NCBI RefSeq assembly: GCF_001601815.1
Contig: NZ_LUKG01000033.1
Location: 1-38,010 of the forward strand
Direction: 5' to 3'
Length of the DNA stretch: 38,010 nucleotides
DNA from: Flavihumibacter sp. CACIAM 22H1
Lineage (GTDB): Bacteria > Bacteroidota > Bacteroidia > Chitinophagales > Chitinophagaceae
Position 1 is the stretch's first letter, and the number at the start of each line of letters is the position of its first letter. The position numbers and the translations under genes were made by a program. Shown piece after piece: positions 24,418 through 31,624 of this stretch. The notes beneath the pieces were generated by a model, which saw nothing but the letters and a program-made list of their open reading frames with translations, did no database searches and was not told where the DNA came from.

Positions 24418-25521
24418 ATGTTATCAATTTCCTGGATGCTGGCGGGTGCCCTGGCCTTATTTTCCGGTAATAAAGGAGGCGCGGAAGCTGCTTATAGGCC
24501 CATTACTACACTGTCAGATACCTTACACTATCCCGAGGAAACCCATTTCAAAAATCTTCGCCAGTTGACTTTTGGAGGCGATAATGCGGAGGCTTATTTC
24601 AGTTATGATGGGAAATACCTGATTTTTCAGAAAACCAACCCTAAGGAAGGGATTCCCTGTGATCAGATTTATATTGGAAAGATCCCAACCCGCGCGGATG
24701 AAAAATTTACGCCCAAACTGGTTAGTACCGGAAGCGGCCGCACAACCTGTGCCTACTGGTTGCCGGATGGTAAACATTTTGTGTACGCATCTACGCACCT
24801 GAATGCGAAAGATTGTCCCCCTGTTCCAGACCGTTCCAAATACGGCAATCGCTATATATGGCCTTTATACGAGTCGTATGATATCTTCCTGGCAGACACC
24901 AACGGCGTAATAGTTCGGCAGTTGACACATGCAAAGGGGTATGATGCGGAGGCAACGATATCGCCTGATGGAAAAAAAATGATTTATACCAGCGATAAAG
25001 ATGGCGACCTGGAATTGTATATCATGGACCTTAAATCAGGCAAGGAAAAGCGAATTACAACTGCAGTGGGCTACGATGGCGGAGCTTGGTTTAGCCCGGA
25101 TGGGAAAAAAATAATCTGGCGGGCAAGCCGGCCAAAAACGCCCGAAGAAATAACGTCTTATAAAGAATTGTTGAAGGAGCACCTGGTGGCACCAACAAAT
25201 ATGGAAGTATTTACCGCCAATGCTGACGGTACCAATATTCAGCAGATTACAGCTTTGGGGCAAGCAAACTGGGCGCCTGTATTTATGCCAGACAGCAAAC
25301 AAATTCTCTTTGCGTCCAACCATGAATATAAAAGAGGCTTTCCCTTTAATTTGTACAAACTCGATGAAAATGGCAAAAACCAGGTAAAAATTAGCAGAGA
25401 TAAAGGCTTCGATGCATTTGCCATGTTTAGTTATGACGGTAAAAAAATTGTTTTTTGCAGTAACCGGAATAATGGTGGTACGCGCGATACGAATATATTT
25501 GTAGCTGACTGGGTCGACTAA
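24418..25521 (+). CDS. PD40 (TolB-like) beta-propeller protein, exported
   Basis: Protein of 367 residues with a short hydrophobic N-terminus (MLSISWMLAGALALFSG) that probably acts as a signal peptide. The rest is a six-bladed WD40-like/PD40 propeller, each blade marked by a S.DGK motif: AYFSYDGKYLIFQ, YWLPDGKHFVYAS, TISPDGKKMIYTSDKDGD, WFSPDGKKIIWRAS, FMPDSKQILFASN and MFSYDGKKIVFCSN. This is the TolB C-terminal fold, usually a protein-interaction platform; no protease domain is attached. A small membrane protein follows 23 bp later. Confidence 0.87.
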   Translation: MLSISWMLAGALALFSGNKGGAEAAYRPITTLSDTLHYPEETHFKNLRQLTFGGDNAEAYFSYDGKYLIFQKTNPKEGIPCDQIYIGKIPTRADEKFTPKLVSTGSGRTTCAYWLPDGKHFVYASTHLNAKDCPPVPDRSKYGNRYIWPLYESYDIFLADTNGVIVRQLTHAKGYDAEATISPDGKKMIYTSDKDGDLELYIMDLKSGKEKRITTAVGYDGGAWFSPDGKKIIWRASRPKTPEEITSYKELLKEHLVAPTNMEVFTANADGTNIQQITALGQANWAPVFMPDSKQILFASNHEYKRGFPFNLYKLDENGKNQVKISRDKGFDAFAMFSYDGKKIVFCSNRNNGGTRDTNIFVADWVD

Positions 25522-25544
25522 CTCAAACATCAAAACCAATAAAT

Positions 25545-26012
25545 ATGTACACCGGACTATTACATTTGCACAGCTTTTTACGATGGATTATCCTTATCCT
25601 GTTATTGGTGGCCATTTACCGGCATTTTACAGGCATGAACAAAAAACTTTCTTACTCCGGCACCGACCGGAAAGTAGATCTGTTTCTAATGATCTCAGCA
25701 CATATTACACTCCTAATCGGGTTGTACCAATGGGTGGCTGGGCCCTGGGGCTTAAAGCTGATCCAGGCAAAAGGGTTTGGCGAAGTGATGAAAACCTCGG
25801 CAGAACGTTTTTTTGCAGTAGAGCATTTTGTCGGAATGCTGGTAGTAATTGCCCTGATTACGGTGGCCAGAGGCAAGGGTAAACCCTCATCTGCCGGCCC
25901 AGCAGAACATAAAAAGGCATTTGGTTTATTGGTGGCTGCCTTATTGTTGCTGTTATTATTGGTTCCCTGGCCTTTCCGCGAAGAGTTGGGAAGAGGTTGG
26001 TTAGCCAACTAA
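25545..26012 (+). CDS. Small four-helix membrane protein of unknown function
   Basis: Protein of 155 residues with four predicted transmembrane segments (about 12-28, 47-66, 90-108 and 124-143). Conserved-looking histidines lie at or near helices: LHLHSFLRW, ISAHITLLIG, FFAVEHFVGM. Related Bacteroidota proteins are often labelled cytochrome b-like on the basis of such histidines, but heme binding is not shown by the sequence. It follows the PD40 gene on the same strand and ends before a strong terminator. Confidence 0.75.
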   Translation: MYTGLLHLHSFLRWIILILLLVAIYRHFTGMNKKLSYSGTDRKVDLFLMISAHITLLIGLYQWVAGPWGLKLIQAKGFGEVMKTSAERFFAVEHFVGMLVVIALITVARGKGKPSSAGPAEHKKAFGLLVAALLLLLLLVPWPFREELGRGWLAN

Positions 26013-26038
26013 GTAGGTATACAGGTAATGTATTAATG

Positions 26039-26071
26039 GCCCCTGCTTTTGATTGAGCAGGGGCTTATTTT
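26039..26071. terminator. Bidirectional rho-independent terminator
   Basis: A perfect 9-bp stem, GCCCCTGCT with AGCAGGGGC, encloses an 8-nt loop and is followed by TTATTTTAT. It lies between two convergent genes (membrane protein and aminotransferase) and may serve both. Confidence 0.85.
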
Positions 26072-26089
26072 ATGCGGGTGCCAGGCATT

Positions 26090-27235
26090 TTAGCTAAAAC
26101 GCATGGTTTCCATGGTTTTTATAAAAATTTTCATTTCTTCCAAAGTGCCTATACTTACCCGGCCCCATTTGCCATCGGGTTGTTCGCTCGACCGAAGCAC
26201 AATGTTTTTGGCCAGCATGTCAGCTGCAAAGTCGCCCTGGTAATTTTTGAGGTTGAAATAAATAAAATTAGTAGAGGAGGGAATAAAATCAAATCCCGCT
26301 TTTTTTAGGGCATCCTGCGTATATTGGCGGGCTGCGGCATTTAGTTTTTTTGAGGTAGTACTGTGTGCCGGGTCTTTTAAACTGGCCATAGCTGCCGTAA
26401 GCGATAAAGCACTCATACAGAAATTACTATTTCCAAAATAATTTTCCTTCAGCTCATTGATTGTTGCAGGGTCCGCCAGTATATAGCCAACCCGTAAGCC
26501 TGCCATGGCATGTATTTTGGAAAAAGTTCGGAGAATGACAATGTTTTTATTCCCTTTCAATACCAGGGGTAACATAGACTGGTTAAAAGGTGGATCAAGA
26601 AATTCGAGGTAGGCTTCATCAAGGGTAACCACGGTGCGTTTACTGGCTTCCTCACAAAATGATCGAAGAGCATCCGGATGCAGCACGGTACCTGTTGGGT
26701 TTGCCGGGTTGCATATATACACTTGTGCCGTATTGCTGTCAATGGCCTGCAACAGGGCAGGTAAATCATGCACTTTCTGGTTGTCGAGCGGTATTTCTTT
26801 TACCTGTACCCCTATTTTCTTGGCCGTATTGGGAAGAATACCAAAAGTAGGATTGGCGGTTACAAGATTGCCTTTGGAATAATGCCTGGCCAGCAAATTC
26901 AATCCCTCGCCGGATCCCGGTGTCAGCAGCAAATGATCTGTTGTAACACCCAGGTAATCTGCCAGCTGTTTTTTGAATAACTGCACATGCGGAATATTGT
27001 ACTGGTAGCGATGCGAAGAATTAATCAGGTCGCTGATGGCTTTTTTGGCCAGCGGCGATAGGCCATAAGGATTTTCATTGGAGCCAAGATTTACTAAGCC
27101 GGCTTTAGGATCGGGAAGCAAGGTGCGCAAATCCTTTGGCAGGTAGTCTTCGCCACCCAGGCTGTTGAGAGATACAGTGATTCCCAGGGCTGCAAAAGCA
27201 GATTGCTTTAGCCAGGTTCGACGGTTTTGGGACAT
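26090..27235 (-). CDS. HisC-like PLP-dependent aminotransferase with twin-arginine signal
   Basis: Fold-type I aminotransferase of 381 residues in the histidinol-phosphate aminotransferase family. The PLP lysine is K240 (LRTFSKIHAMAGLRVGY); D206 and Y209 (TLDEAYLEF) and the CNPANPTG loop also bind the cofactor; GSNENPYGLSP is the N-terminal family motif. Residues 1-27 form a Tat signal (NRRTWLKQSAFAALG), so the folded, PLP-loaded enzyme should be exported. The his operon in this window is far away, and an exported enzyme is unlikely to serve cytoplasmic histidine synthesis; its real substrate is unknown. Confidence 0.88.
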   Translation of the reverse strand: MSQNRRTWLKQSAFAALGITVSLNSLGGEDYLPKDLRTLLPDPKAGLVNLGSNENPYGLSPLAKKAISDLINSSHRYQYNIPHVQLFKKQLADYLGVTTDHLLLTPGSGEGLNLLARHYSKGNLVTANPTFGILPNTAKKIGVQVKEIPLDNQKVHDLPALLQAIDSNTAQVYICNPANPTGTVLHPDALRSFCEEASKRTVVTLDEAYLEFLDPPFNQSMLPLVLKGNKNIVILRTFSKIHAMAGLRVGYILADPATINELKENYFGNSNFCMSALSLTAAMASLKDPAHSTTSKKLNAAARQYTQDALKKAGFDFIPSSTNFIYFNLKNYQGDFAADMLAKNIVLRSSEQPDGKWGRVSIGTLEEMKIFIKTMETMRFS

Positions 27236-27247
27236 AGGTGCAGAATA

Positions 27248-27268
27248 GTGAATGGTGAATGTTGAATG
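27248..27268. repeat. Three tandem heptamers upstream of the aminotransferase
   Basis: GTGAATG, GTGAATG and TTGAATG stand head to tail in the 61-bp gap between the phosphoesterase and aminotransferase genes. Confidence 0.6.
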
Positions 27269-27296
27269 CAGGATAAGTTACGAAGATTTTAGCAGA

Positions 27297-27800
27297 TCAT
27301 GTTTTTTTGCCCAATTCAATTACCTCGCAATCCTGGATAGTTTGCTGGTTGATAGAAAAACGCACGAGGGTCCGCATTTTATGCCAGCCCTGTTTGCCCG
27401 CTGCACCAGGGTTAATATGCAGGCATTTAAGCTGCTGATCGTACTGGATTTTTAAAATATGGGAATGGCCGGCGATAAATAACCGGGCACCAAGCGCCTG
27501 TATCCTGTTTTTTACCCCTGGCGCATACCTGCCAGGATACCCGCCGATATGTTTCATGAGAACAGTGATACCTTCACATTCAAAAACATTGTCCTCCGGA
27601 TAGATCGACCGTATGTCCTGCCCATCAATATTTCCATAAACGCCCCTAACTGGCACCCCCGCTTGTGTTTTTAGGTCTTCCAATAACACTGCGTTGCCAA
27701 AATCTCCCGCATGCCAGATTTCATGGCATTCTTTAAAATGCCGGAATACCTGCGGGTCCAGAAAGCCATGAGTATCTGATAATAGCCCGATTCTCGTCAT
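27297..27800 (-). CDS. YfcE/MJ0936-type metallophosphoesterase
   Basis: Calcineurin-like phosphoesterase of 167 residues from the ATG at 27800. The frame is open for 24 codons further, but the family begins with the strand seen here as MTRIGLLSDTHG. Di-metal ligands are visible: D9 and H11 (SDTHG), D33 (HAGDFGN), N57 (GNIDG), the His in LMKHIGG, and the pair in IAGHSH. Related proteins hydrolyse phosphodiesters or small phosphorylated metabolites. It lies upstream of the aminotransferase gene on the same strand. Confidence 0.88.
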   Translation of the reverse strand: MTRIGLLSDTHGFLDPQVFRHFKECHEIWHAGDFGNAVLLEDLKTQAGVPVRGVYGNIDGQDIRSIYPEDNVFECEGITVLMKHIGGYPGRYAPGVKNRIQALGARLFIAGHSHILKIQYDQQLKCLHINPGAAGKQGWHKMRTLVRFSINQQTIQDCEVIELGKKT

Positions 27801-27803
27801 CAG

Positions 27804-27811
27804 TAAAAGTA
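27804..27811 (-). promoter_or_regulatory. Candidate -7 element of the phosphoesterase gene
   Basis: TACTTTTA on the minus strand matches five of six fixed bases of TAnnTTTG and ends 3 nt before the ATG, supporting the shorter start. Confidence 0.3.
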
Positions 27812-27974
27812 GGATTTTGTACTTTAGGTGCCAGATTGCTATGCCTTTTTTTAGAAATTTTACCTGGTGCATCGATAAACGCCGATGGAAATATGTTTTT
27901 CTATTGGTGAGCCTGGCTATGGATAATGCTAGTGATAGCTGAAATCATACTTGTTCAATCCAAAAAATTATACA

Positions 27975-29132
27975 ATGCCACATTATCATAAACTGGGAAC
28001 AATTCCCCACAAACGTCATACACAATTTCGTAAGCCGAATGGCTCTTTATATGCTGAACAGCTTTTTTCCACGGAAGGTTTTTCTAATGACTATTCAATT
28101 TTATATCATTGCCATCCACCAACACAGATCATCCGTACAGATGCGCCGGTTTCTGTTCAGCCGGTAATTGCGGAAGAAAAAATGTTGCGGCACAGGAGTT
28201 TTGAAGGGTTTCGGTTAAAACCCGAACAGGATTACCTGCAGAGCAGAAAACCTATTCTCGTAAACCAGGACTGCCAGGTGGTGCTGGCAGCACCCGGGAA
28301 GGGGGCTATGGCGTACTTTTTTAAAAATGCGGACGCCGACGAGCTGATTTTTATTCATGAGGGAAAGGGCGAACTGGTTACCCAATATGGAAAACTTCCA
28401 TTTGGTTATGGCGATTATATACATATCCCCCGAGGCACCATTTACCAGATAAGTTTTGATACCCCGGAGAACCGGCTGTTTATTGTAGAGTCGTTTAGCC
28501 CCATCCGTTATCCTAAACGGTATCTTTCAAAATATGGCCAGTTACTGGAGCATGCACCTTTTTGTGAACGCGATATTCGTACTCCCCAGGACCTGCTTAC
28601 CATCGACGAGCCCGGGGATTTTGTGATCAAGACCAAGAAAAAAGGAATTTTATACGGGCTGCACTATGGACATCATCCCTTTGACGTAGTGGGATGGGAT
28701 GGATACTGTTATCCCTATATTCTCAGCATTCATGATTTTGAACCGATCACCGGACGGGTGCACCAGCCTCCTCCGGTACACCAGACCTTTGAGGCGGCCA
28801 ATTTTGTAGTCTGTTCTTTTGTACCCCGCTTATACGATTATCACCCGCAAGCTATTCCTGCTCCATACAATCACAGCAATATTGATAGCGATGAGCTGCT
28901 CTATTACGTGGACGGTGATTTTATGAGCCGTAAAAATGTGACCAGGGGCATGTTAACCCTGCATCCTGCCGGCATTCCGCATGGTCCGCACCCGGGAACA
29001 GTGGAGAAAAGCATCGGCAAAAAAGAAACCGGCGAGTTGGCCGTGATGGTGGATACCTTTCATCCTCTCCAACTTACCACCACCGCCCTGGAACTGGAAA
29101 ATGAAGGGTATGTGATGAGTTGGGCGGAGTAG
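27975..29132 (+). CDS. hmgA: Homogentisate 1,2-dioxygenase
   Basis: Non-heme iron ring-cleavage enzyme of 385 residues that opens homogentisate to maleylacetoacetate in tyrosine/phenylalanine breakdown. The ATG at 27975 is chosen over an in-frame TTG at 27951. Two cupin-like parts are visible. Likely iron ligands are H300 (APYNHSNIDSDEL, with D306/E307 at the acidic ligand position) and H336 (IPHGPHPG); HGKGELV-like FIHEGKGELVTQYGKLPFG belongs to the first cupin. No other tyrosine-degradation gene is adjacent, so the gene stands alone here. Confidence 0.92.
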   Translation: MPHYHKLGTIPHKRHTQFRKPNGSLYAEQLFSTEGFSNDYSILYHCHPPTQIIRTDAPVSVQPVIAEEKMLRHRSFEGFRLKPEQDYLQSRKPILVNQDCQVVLAAPGKGAMAYFFKNADADELIFIHEGKGELVTQYGKLPFGYGDYIHIPRGTIYQISFDTPENRLFIVESFSPIRYPKRYLSKYGQLLEHAPFCERDIRTPQDLLTIDEPGDFVIKTKKKGILYGLHYGHHPFDVVGWDGYCYPYILSIHDFEPITGRVHQPPPVHQTFEAANFVVCSFVPRLYDYHPQAIPAPYNHSNIDSDELLYYVDGDFMSRKNVTRGMLTLHPAGIPHGPHPGTVEKSIGKKETGELAVMVDTFHPLQLTTTALELENEGYVMSWAE

Positions 29133-29207
29133 AGGGAAGCAGCGTTTTCTGGTTTCCTATGCGGGTTATACCCTTTTTTCTTATATTACTACTAAAATAT
29201 CTGCCAT

Positions 29208-29603
29208 ATGATTAAGTTCAATCAAATCAAACCAGGAGACTATGTTTTGGCTGAGTATGAAGGAGAATTATGGGAAGGAATTGTAAGTGATATTAACCGG
29301 GAGGATAAGGAAGTCTGCGTACAGACAGAAGTACAGGAGTTTTGGTTTAAACCGGAGGATTTAAAGCCGATTCCTTTGGATGAATCCCAACTGATGAAAT
29401 TTGGTTTTGAGAAGGAAATTCCTGGTGATGGCTGGGTAAAATATAAAAAAGGCCCTTTTCGGATTCTGCAGAATGAAGCCGGCGGCTTTAGCGATTTTGA
29501 AATCTGGTATCGCGAAGACCGCCGCCATATCAAACAACCTATTCATGTTCATGAGCTACAGAATCACTATTACGATATGACCAAGGTGGAATTGGGAAGG
29601 TAG
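29208..29603 (+). CDS. Protein of unknown function
   Basis: Protein of 131 residues with no signal peptide or membrane segment. The first 55 residues look like a small beta-barrel (KPGDYVLAEYEGELWEGIV, then EFWFKPEDLKPIPLDE), reminiscent of a Tudor/KOW-like fold. The second half resembles a compact beta-rich domain ending QPIHVHELQNHYYDMT. Composition and codon use fit the surroundings, so it is probably a real gene. I cannot assign a function. It is 75 bp after hmgA on the same strand. Confidence 0.75.
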   Translation: MIKFNQIKPGDYVLAEYEGELWEGIVSDINREDKEVCVQTEVQEFWFKPEDLKPIPLDESQLMKFGFEKEIPGDGWVKYKKGPFRILQNEAGGFSDFEIWYREDRRHIKQPIHVHELQNHYYDMTKVELGR

Positions 29604-29673
29604 GGGAGTTGGGGGAAGGAAACTGCGGAAATGGAGAAGGAAGAAGCAAAGAGGGAGAAAAGGTGGACTAAAA

Positions 29674-29762
29674 AACCCCGGATGCACTGATAAAATCGCG
29701 TATTTGCGGAGCACCCAACAATGGTGAGGTGGTGAATTTTTTAAATAATGTTATCCGGGGTT
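29674..29762. repeat. Perfect 10-bp inverted repeat with long loop
   Basis: AACCCCGGAT at 29674-29683 is exactly complementary to ATCCGGGGTT at 29753-29762. The 69-nt interval contains a smaller CACC/GGTG pairing. Confidence 0.6.
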
Positions 29763-30017
29763 GATTTTCGAGCGTGGTACCAGGTTATAGCTGATGCACT
29801 TGGTTCATTTGTTGGCAGGCTTCGTGGACAGATTTGAAACCAGCGCAGTTAAATAAAGTGCAGTTTTATAATTAGTGATGCATTGTTGTATTACCCGACT
29901 GGGTAAGAATAACCTATAGAAATCAATAGTTGATCTTAGAAGTCAGCAGTTGGCAGGACATTTTTTGCTTGTCCGATCAGCGCTTAACTACTATAAATAA
30001 TAAGCCGGGTTGTCAAT

Positions 30018-30050
30018 AAGCCAGCAAAACAGGTTGCCGGGCGCTGGCTT
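30018..30050 (+). repeat. Hairpin followed by a pyrimidine tract
   Basis: AAGCCAGC and GCTGGCTT form an 8-bp stem around a 17-nt loop, followed by CTTCCTTTCTCCTTT. It could end upstream transcription before the ribosomal operon promoter, but the T run is interrupted. Confidence 0.4.
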
Positions 30051-30092
30051 CTTCCTTTCTCCTTTACCCTTCCCTCTTTCCCCCTTTTTCCC

Positions 30093-30100
30093 TATTTTTG
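30093..30100 (+). promoter_or_regulatory. Upstream candidate -7 element of the alpha operon
   Basis: TATTTTTG matches TAnnTTTG and directly follows a long CT-rich tract, the same arrangement as before pdxJ. It would give a leader of about 90 nt for infA. Confidence 0.35.
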
Positions 30101-30173
30101 CCTCCTAAATGCAAGATTTTCAATAAAATGGGGAAAAAATCGCCATTTTTTTCATTTTAACTAATATTAATAC

Positions 30174-30181
30174 TATCTTTG
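30174..30181 (+). promoter_or_regulatory. Proximal -7 element of the alpha operon
   Basis: TATCTTTG is an exact TAnnTTTG match in an AT-rich context, ending 16 nt before the infA ATG. It fits a main promoter of the infA-rplQ operon. Confidence 0.6.
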
Positions 30182-30197
30182 CGCTCCCAAAATCTGT

Positions 30198-30416
30198 ATG
30201 GCAAAACAAGCACTCATTAAACAGGATGGAATTATTGTTGAAGCACTTTCGAACGCAATGTTCAAGGTGAAACTCCAGAATGAACATGAAATTCTGGCTA
30301 CAATCTCAGGTAAAATGAGGATGCATTATATCCGAATTCTACCGGGTGATAAGGTAGGAGTGGAAATGAGTCCATATGATTTAACCAGGGGTAGGATTAT
30401 TTTTAGGTATAAATAA
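30198..30416 (+). CDS. infA: Translation initiation factor IF-1
   Basis: Small S1/OB-fold protein of 72 residues that binds the ribosomal A site during initiation. The sequence is typical, with [39 protein letters not shown] and [13 protein letters not shown]. It is the first gene of the alpha operon here, with its own promoter; secY and map, which often precede it in Bacteroidota, are absent. rpmJ follows 10 bp later. Confidence 0.97.
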   Translation: MAKQALIKQDGIIVEALSNAMFKVKLQNEHEILATISGKMRMHYIRILPGDKVGVEMSPYDLTRGRIIFRYK

Positions 30417-30426
30417 TAATAGCATC

Positions 30427-30543
30427 ATGAAAGTTCGTGCATCCATTAAAAAGCGCAGCGCCGATTGCAAAATAGTGCGTCGGAAAGGAAGGCTGTATGT
30501 GATTAACAAGAAAAATCCGCGCTATAAGCAAAGACAAGGGTAA
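30427..30543 (+). CDS. rpmJ: 50S ribosomal protein L36
   Basis: A 38-residue protein running from the ATG at 30427 to TAA at 30541. It begins [20 protein letters not shown] and ends NPRYKQRQG, the family's invariant tail. Only one cysteine (C14) remains of the usual C-C-C-H zinc site, so this is the zinc-independent form of L36. Its position between infA and rpsM is the standard bacterial order. Confidence 0.96.
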   Translation: MKVRASIKKRSADCKIVRRKGRLYVINKKNPRYKQRQG

Positions 30544-30600
30544 TTCCTGGTTGCTTAACCAAACAGTCGTCATTCGTAAAATTGAAAATAGAATCAGATT

Positions 30601-30982
30601 ATGGCTCGTATTGCCGGTGTTGACTTACCAAAAAACAAAAGAGGCGAAATAGGCCTGACCTACATCTTCGGAATCGGTCGTTCTACCGCCAAGCAAATTC
30701 TTGATCAGGCTGGAATCAGTCATGATAAGAAAGTGCATGAGTGGAATGATGAAGAACTTGCGGCTATCCGTAACTTCATTACCGATGAACTTAAAGTAGA
30801 AAGGCCAGTTGCGCTCTGAGGTTCAGATGAGCATCAAGCGTTTGCTTGATATCGCCTGCTACCGTGGTTTACGTCACCGTAAAGGGTTACCGCTTCGTGG
30901 TCAGCGTACTAAGACCAACAGCCGTACCCGTAAAGGAAAACGTAGAACAGTTGCTGGTAAGAAAAAAGCTCCTAAGAAATAA
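30601..30982 (+). CDS. rpsM: 30S ribosomal protein S13, with an apparent one-base frameshift
   Basis: S13 lies at the top of the 30S head and contacts the P-site tRNA and L5. The first 66 or so codons ([19 protein letters not shown] ... DELKVE) are normal, then the frame stops early at 30819. Dropping one A from the AAA at 30800-30802 restores the frame to [38 protein letters not shown] and a KKAPKK tail ending at 30982. The corrected length is 126 residues, normal for S13. Because S13 is needed in nearly all bacteria, a sequencing or assembly error is the leading explanation. Confidence 0.9.
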
Positions 30983-31092
30983 GACATAGTGCTTTCGCTA
31001 CCGGATCCAGGTCTTAGGAGGGGGGAGGAGCGAAGCCGTCCGGATTCAGGTGAATCAGGAATATTTGTAAAAGATTACCTCATTATCAAGTA

Positions 31093-31494
31093 ATGGCAAA
31101 ACAACAGAACAGCGCTAAAGCCGCTGCCAAGAAAAGAATTGTGAAGGTAGATGCGTATGGTGATGCCCATATCTCTGCCACATTCAACAACATTATCATT
31201 TCATTGACCAACAAGAATGGTCAGGTTATTTCCTGGTCTTCTGCCGGTAAAATGGGCTTCAAGGGTTCTAAAAAGAACACTCCTTATGCTGCTCAGATGG
31301 CTGCTGCAGATGCCGCTAAAACCGCTCTGGATGCCGGTTTAAAGCGTGTAGATGTATTTGTTAAAGGTCCGGGATCTGGCCGTGAAGGAGCTATCCGTTC
31401 ACTTAGCCAGTCTGGCATTGAAGTGGTACAGATCAAAGACGTTACCCCATTACCACATAATGGCTGTCGTCCTCCGAAAAAACGCCGCGTTTAA
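31093..31494 (+). CDS. rpsK: 30S ribosomal protein S11
   Basis: Platform protein of the small subunit, 133 residues, with the family signatures [51 protein letters not shown] and the C-terminal [18 protein letters not shown]. The basic N-terminal extension ([14 protein letters not shown]) is common. It is separated from rpsM by 110 bp and from rpsD by 130 bp, both long for this operon, and a strong hairpin follows it. Confidence 0.97.
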   Translation: MAKQQNSAKAAAKKRIVKVDAYGDAHISATFNNIIISLTNKNGQVISWSSAGKMGFKGSKKNTPYAAQMAAADAAKTALDAGLKRVDVFVKGPGSGREGAIRSLSQSGIEVVQIKDVTPLPHNGCRPPKKRRV

Positions 31495-31508
31495 TCGTTT
31501 TTTATATA

Positions 31509-31543
31509 CCGAAACCCAAGGCTTAACCGGCTTTGGGTTTCGG
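31509..31543 (+). terminator. Terminator or attenuator hairpin between rpsK and rpsD
   Basis: CCGAAACCCAAGGC pairs with the segment ending TTTGGGTTTCGG to make a 14-bp stem with one G-U pair and a 7-nt loop, followed by ATTTTGTATTTT. Its location inside a ribosomal protein operon suggests partial termination or attenuation, or an RNA processing site. Confidence 0.65.
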
Positions 31544-31563
31544 ATTTTGTATTTTCTAACATG

Positions 31564-31602
31564 GGTGTACAATTAATTTTAGATTTTTACCGATTGTACA
31601 CC
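31564..31602. promoter_or_regulatory. Perfect 10-bp inverted repeat just upstream of rpsD
   Basis: GGTGTACAAT (31564-31573) and ATTGTACACC (31593-31602) are exact complements around a 19-nt AT-rich interval, ending 22 nt before the rpsD ATG. S4 autoregulates its operon in other bacteria by binding structured mRNA, so an RNA regulatory element is possible; a DNA operator is the alternative. Confidence 0.55.
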
Positions 31603-31624
31603 GCAACTAAAAAATCAAGTTGAT

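Larger units (their letters stand above)
29604..30197. other. 594-bp gene-free spacer upstream of the ribosomal operon
   Basis: No supported gene or recognised RNA. It begins purine-rich (about 29605-29665) and ends pyrimidine-rich (about 30048-30107). It holds a 10-bp inverted repeat with a 69-nt loop (29674-29762), a smaller hairpin (30018-30050) and two promoter-like elements near its right end (30093-30100 and 30174-30181). I looked for the conserved cores of tRNA and SRP RNA and did not see them. Confidence 0.5.

Noticed and set aside
29633-30062. Purine tract (29633-29646) and pyrimidine tract (30048-30062) as terminal inverted repeats of a mobile element
   Set aside because: The match is nearly complementary but low-complexity AG/CT sequence; no transposase, and no target duplication recognised.
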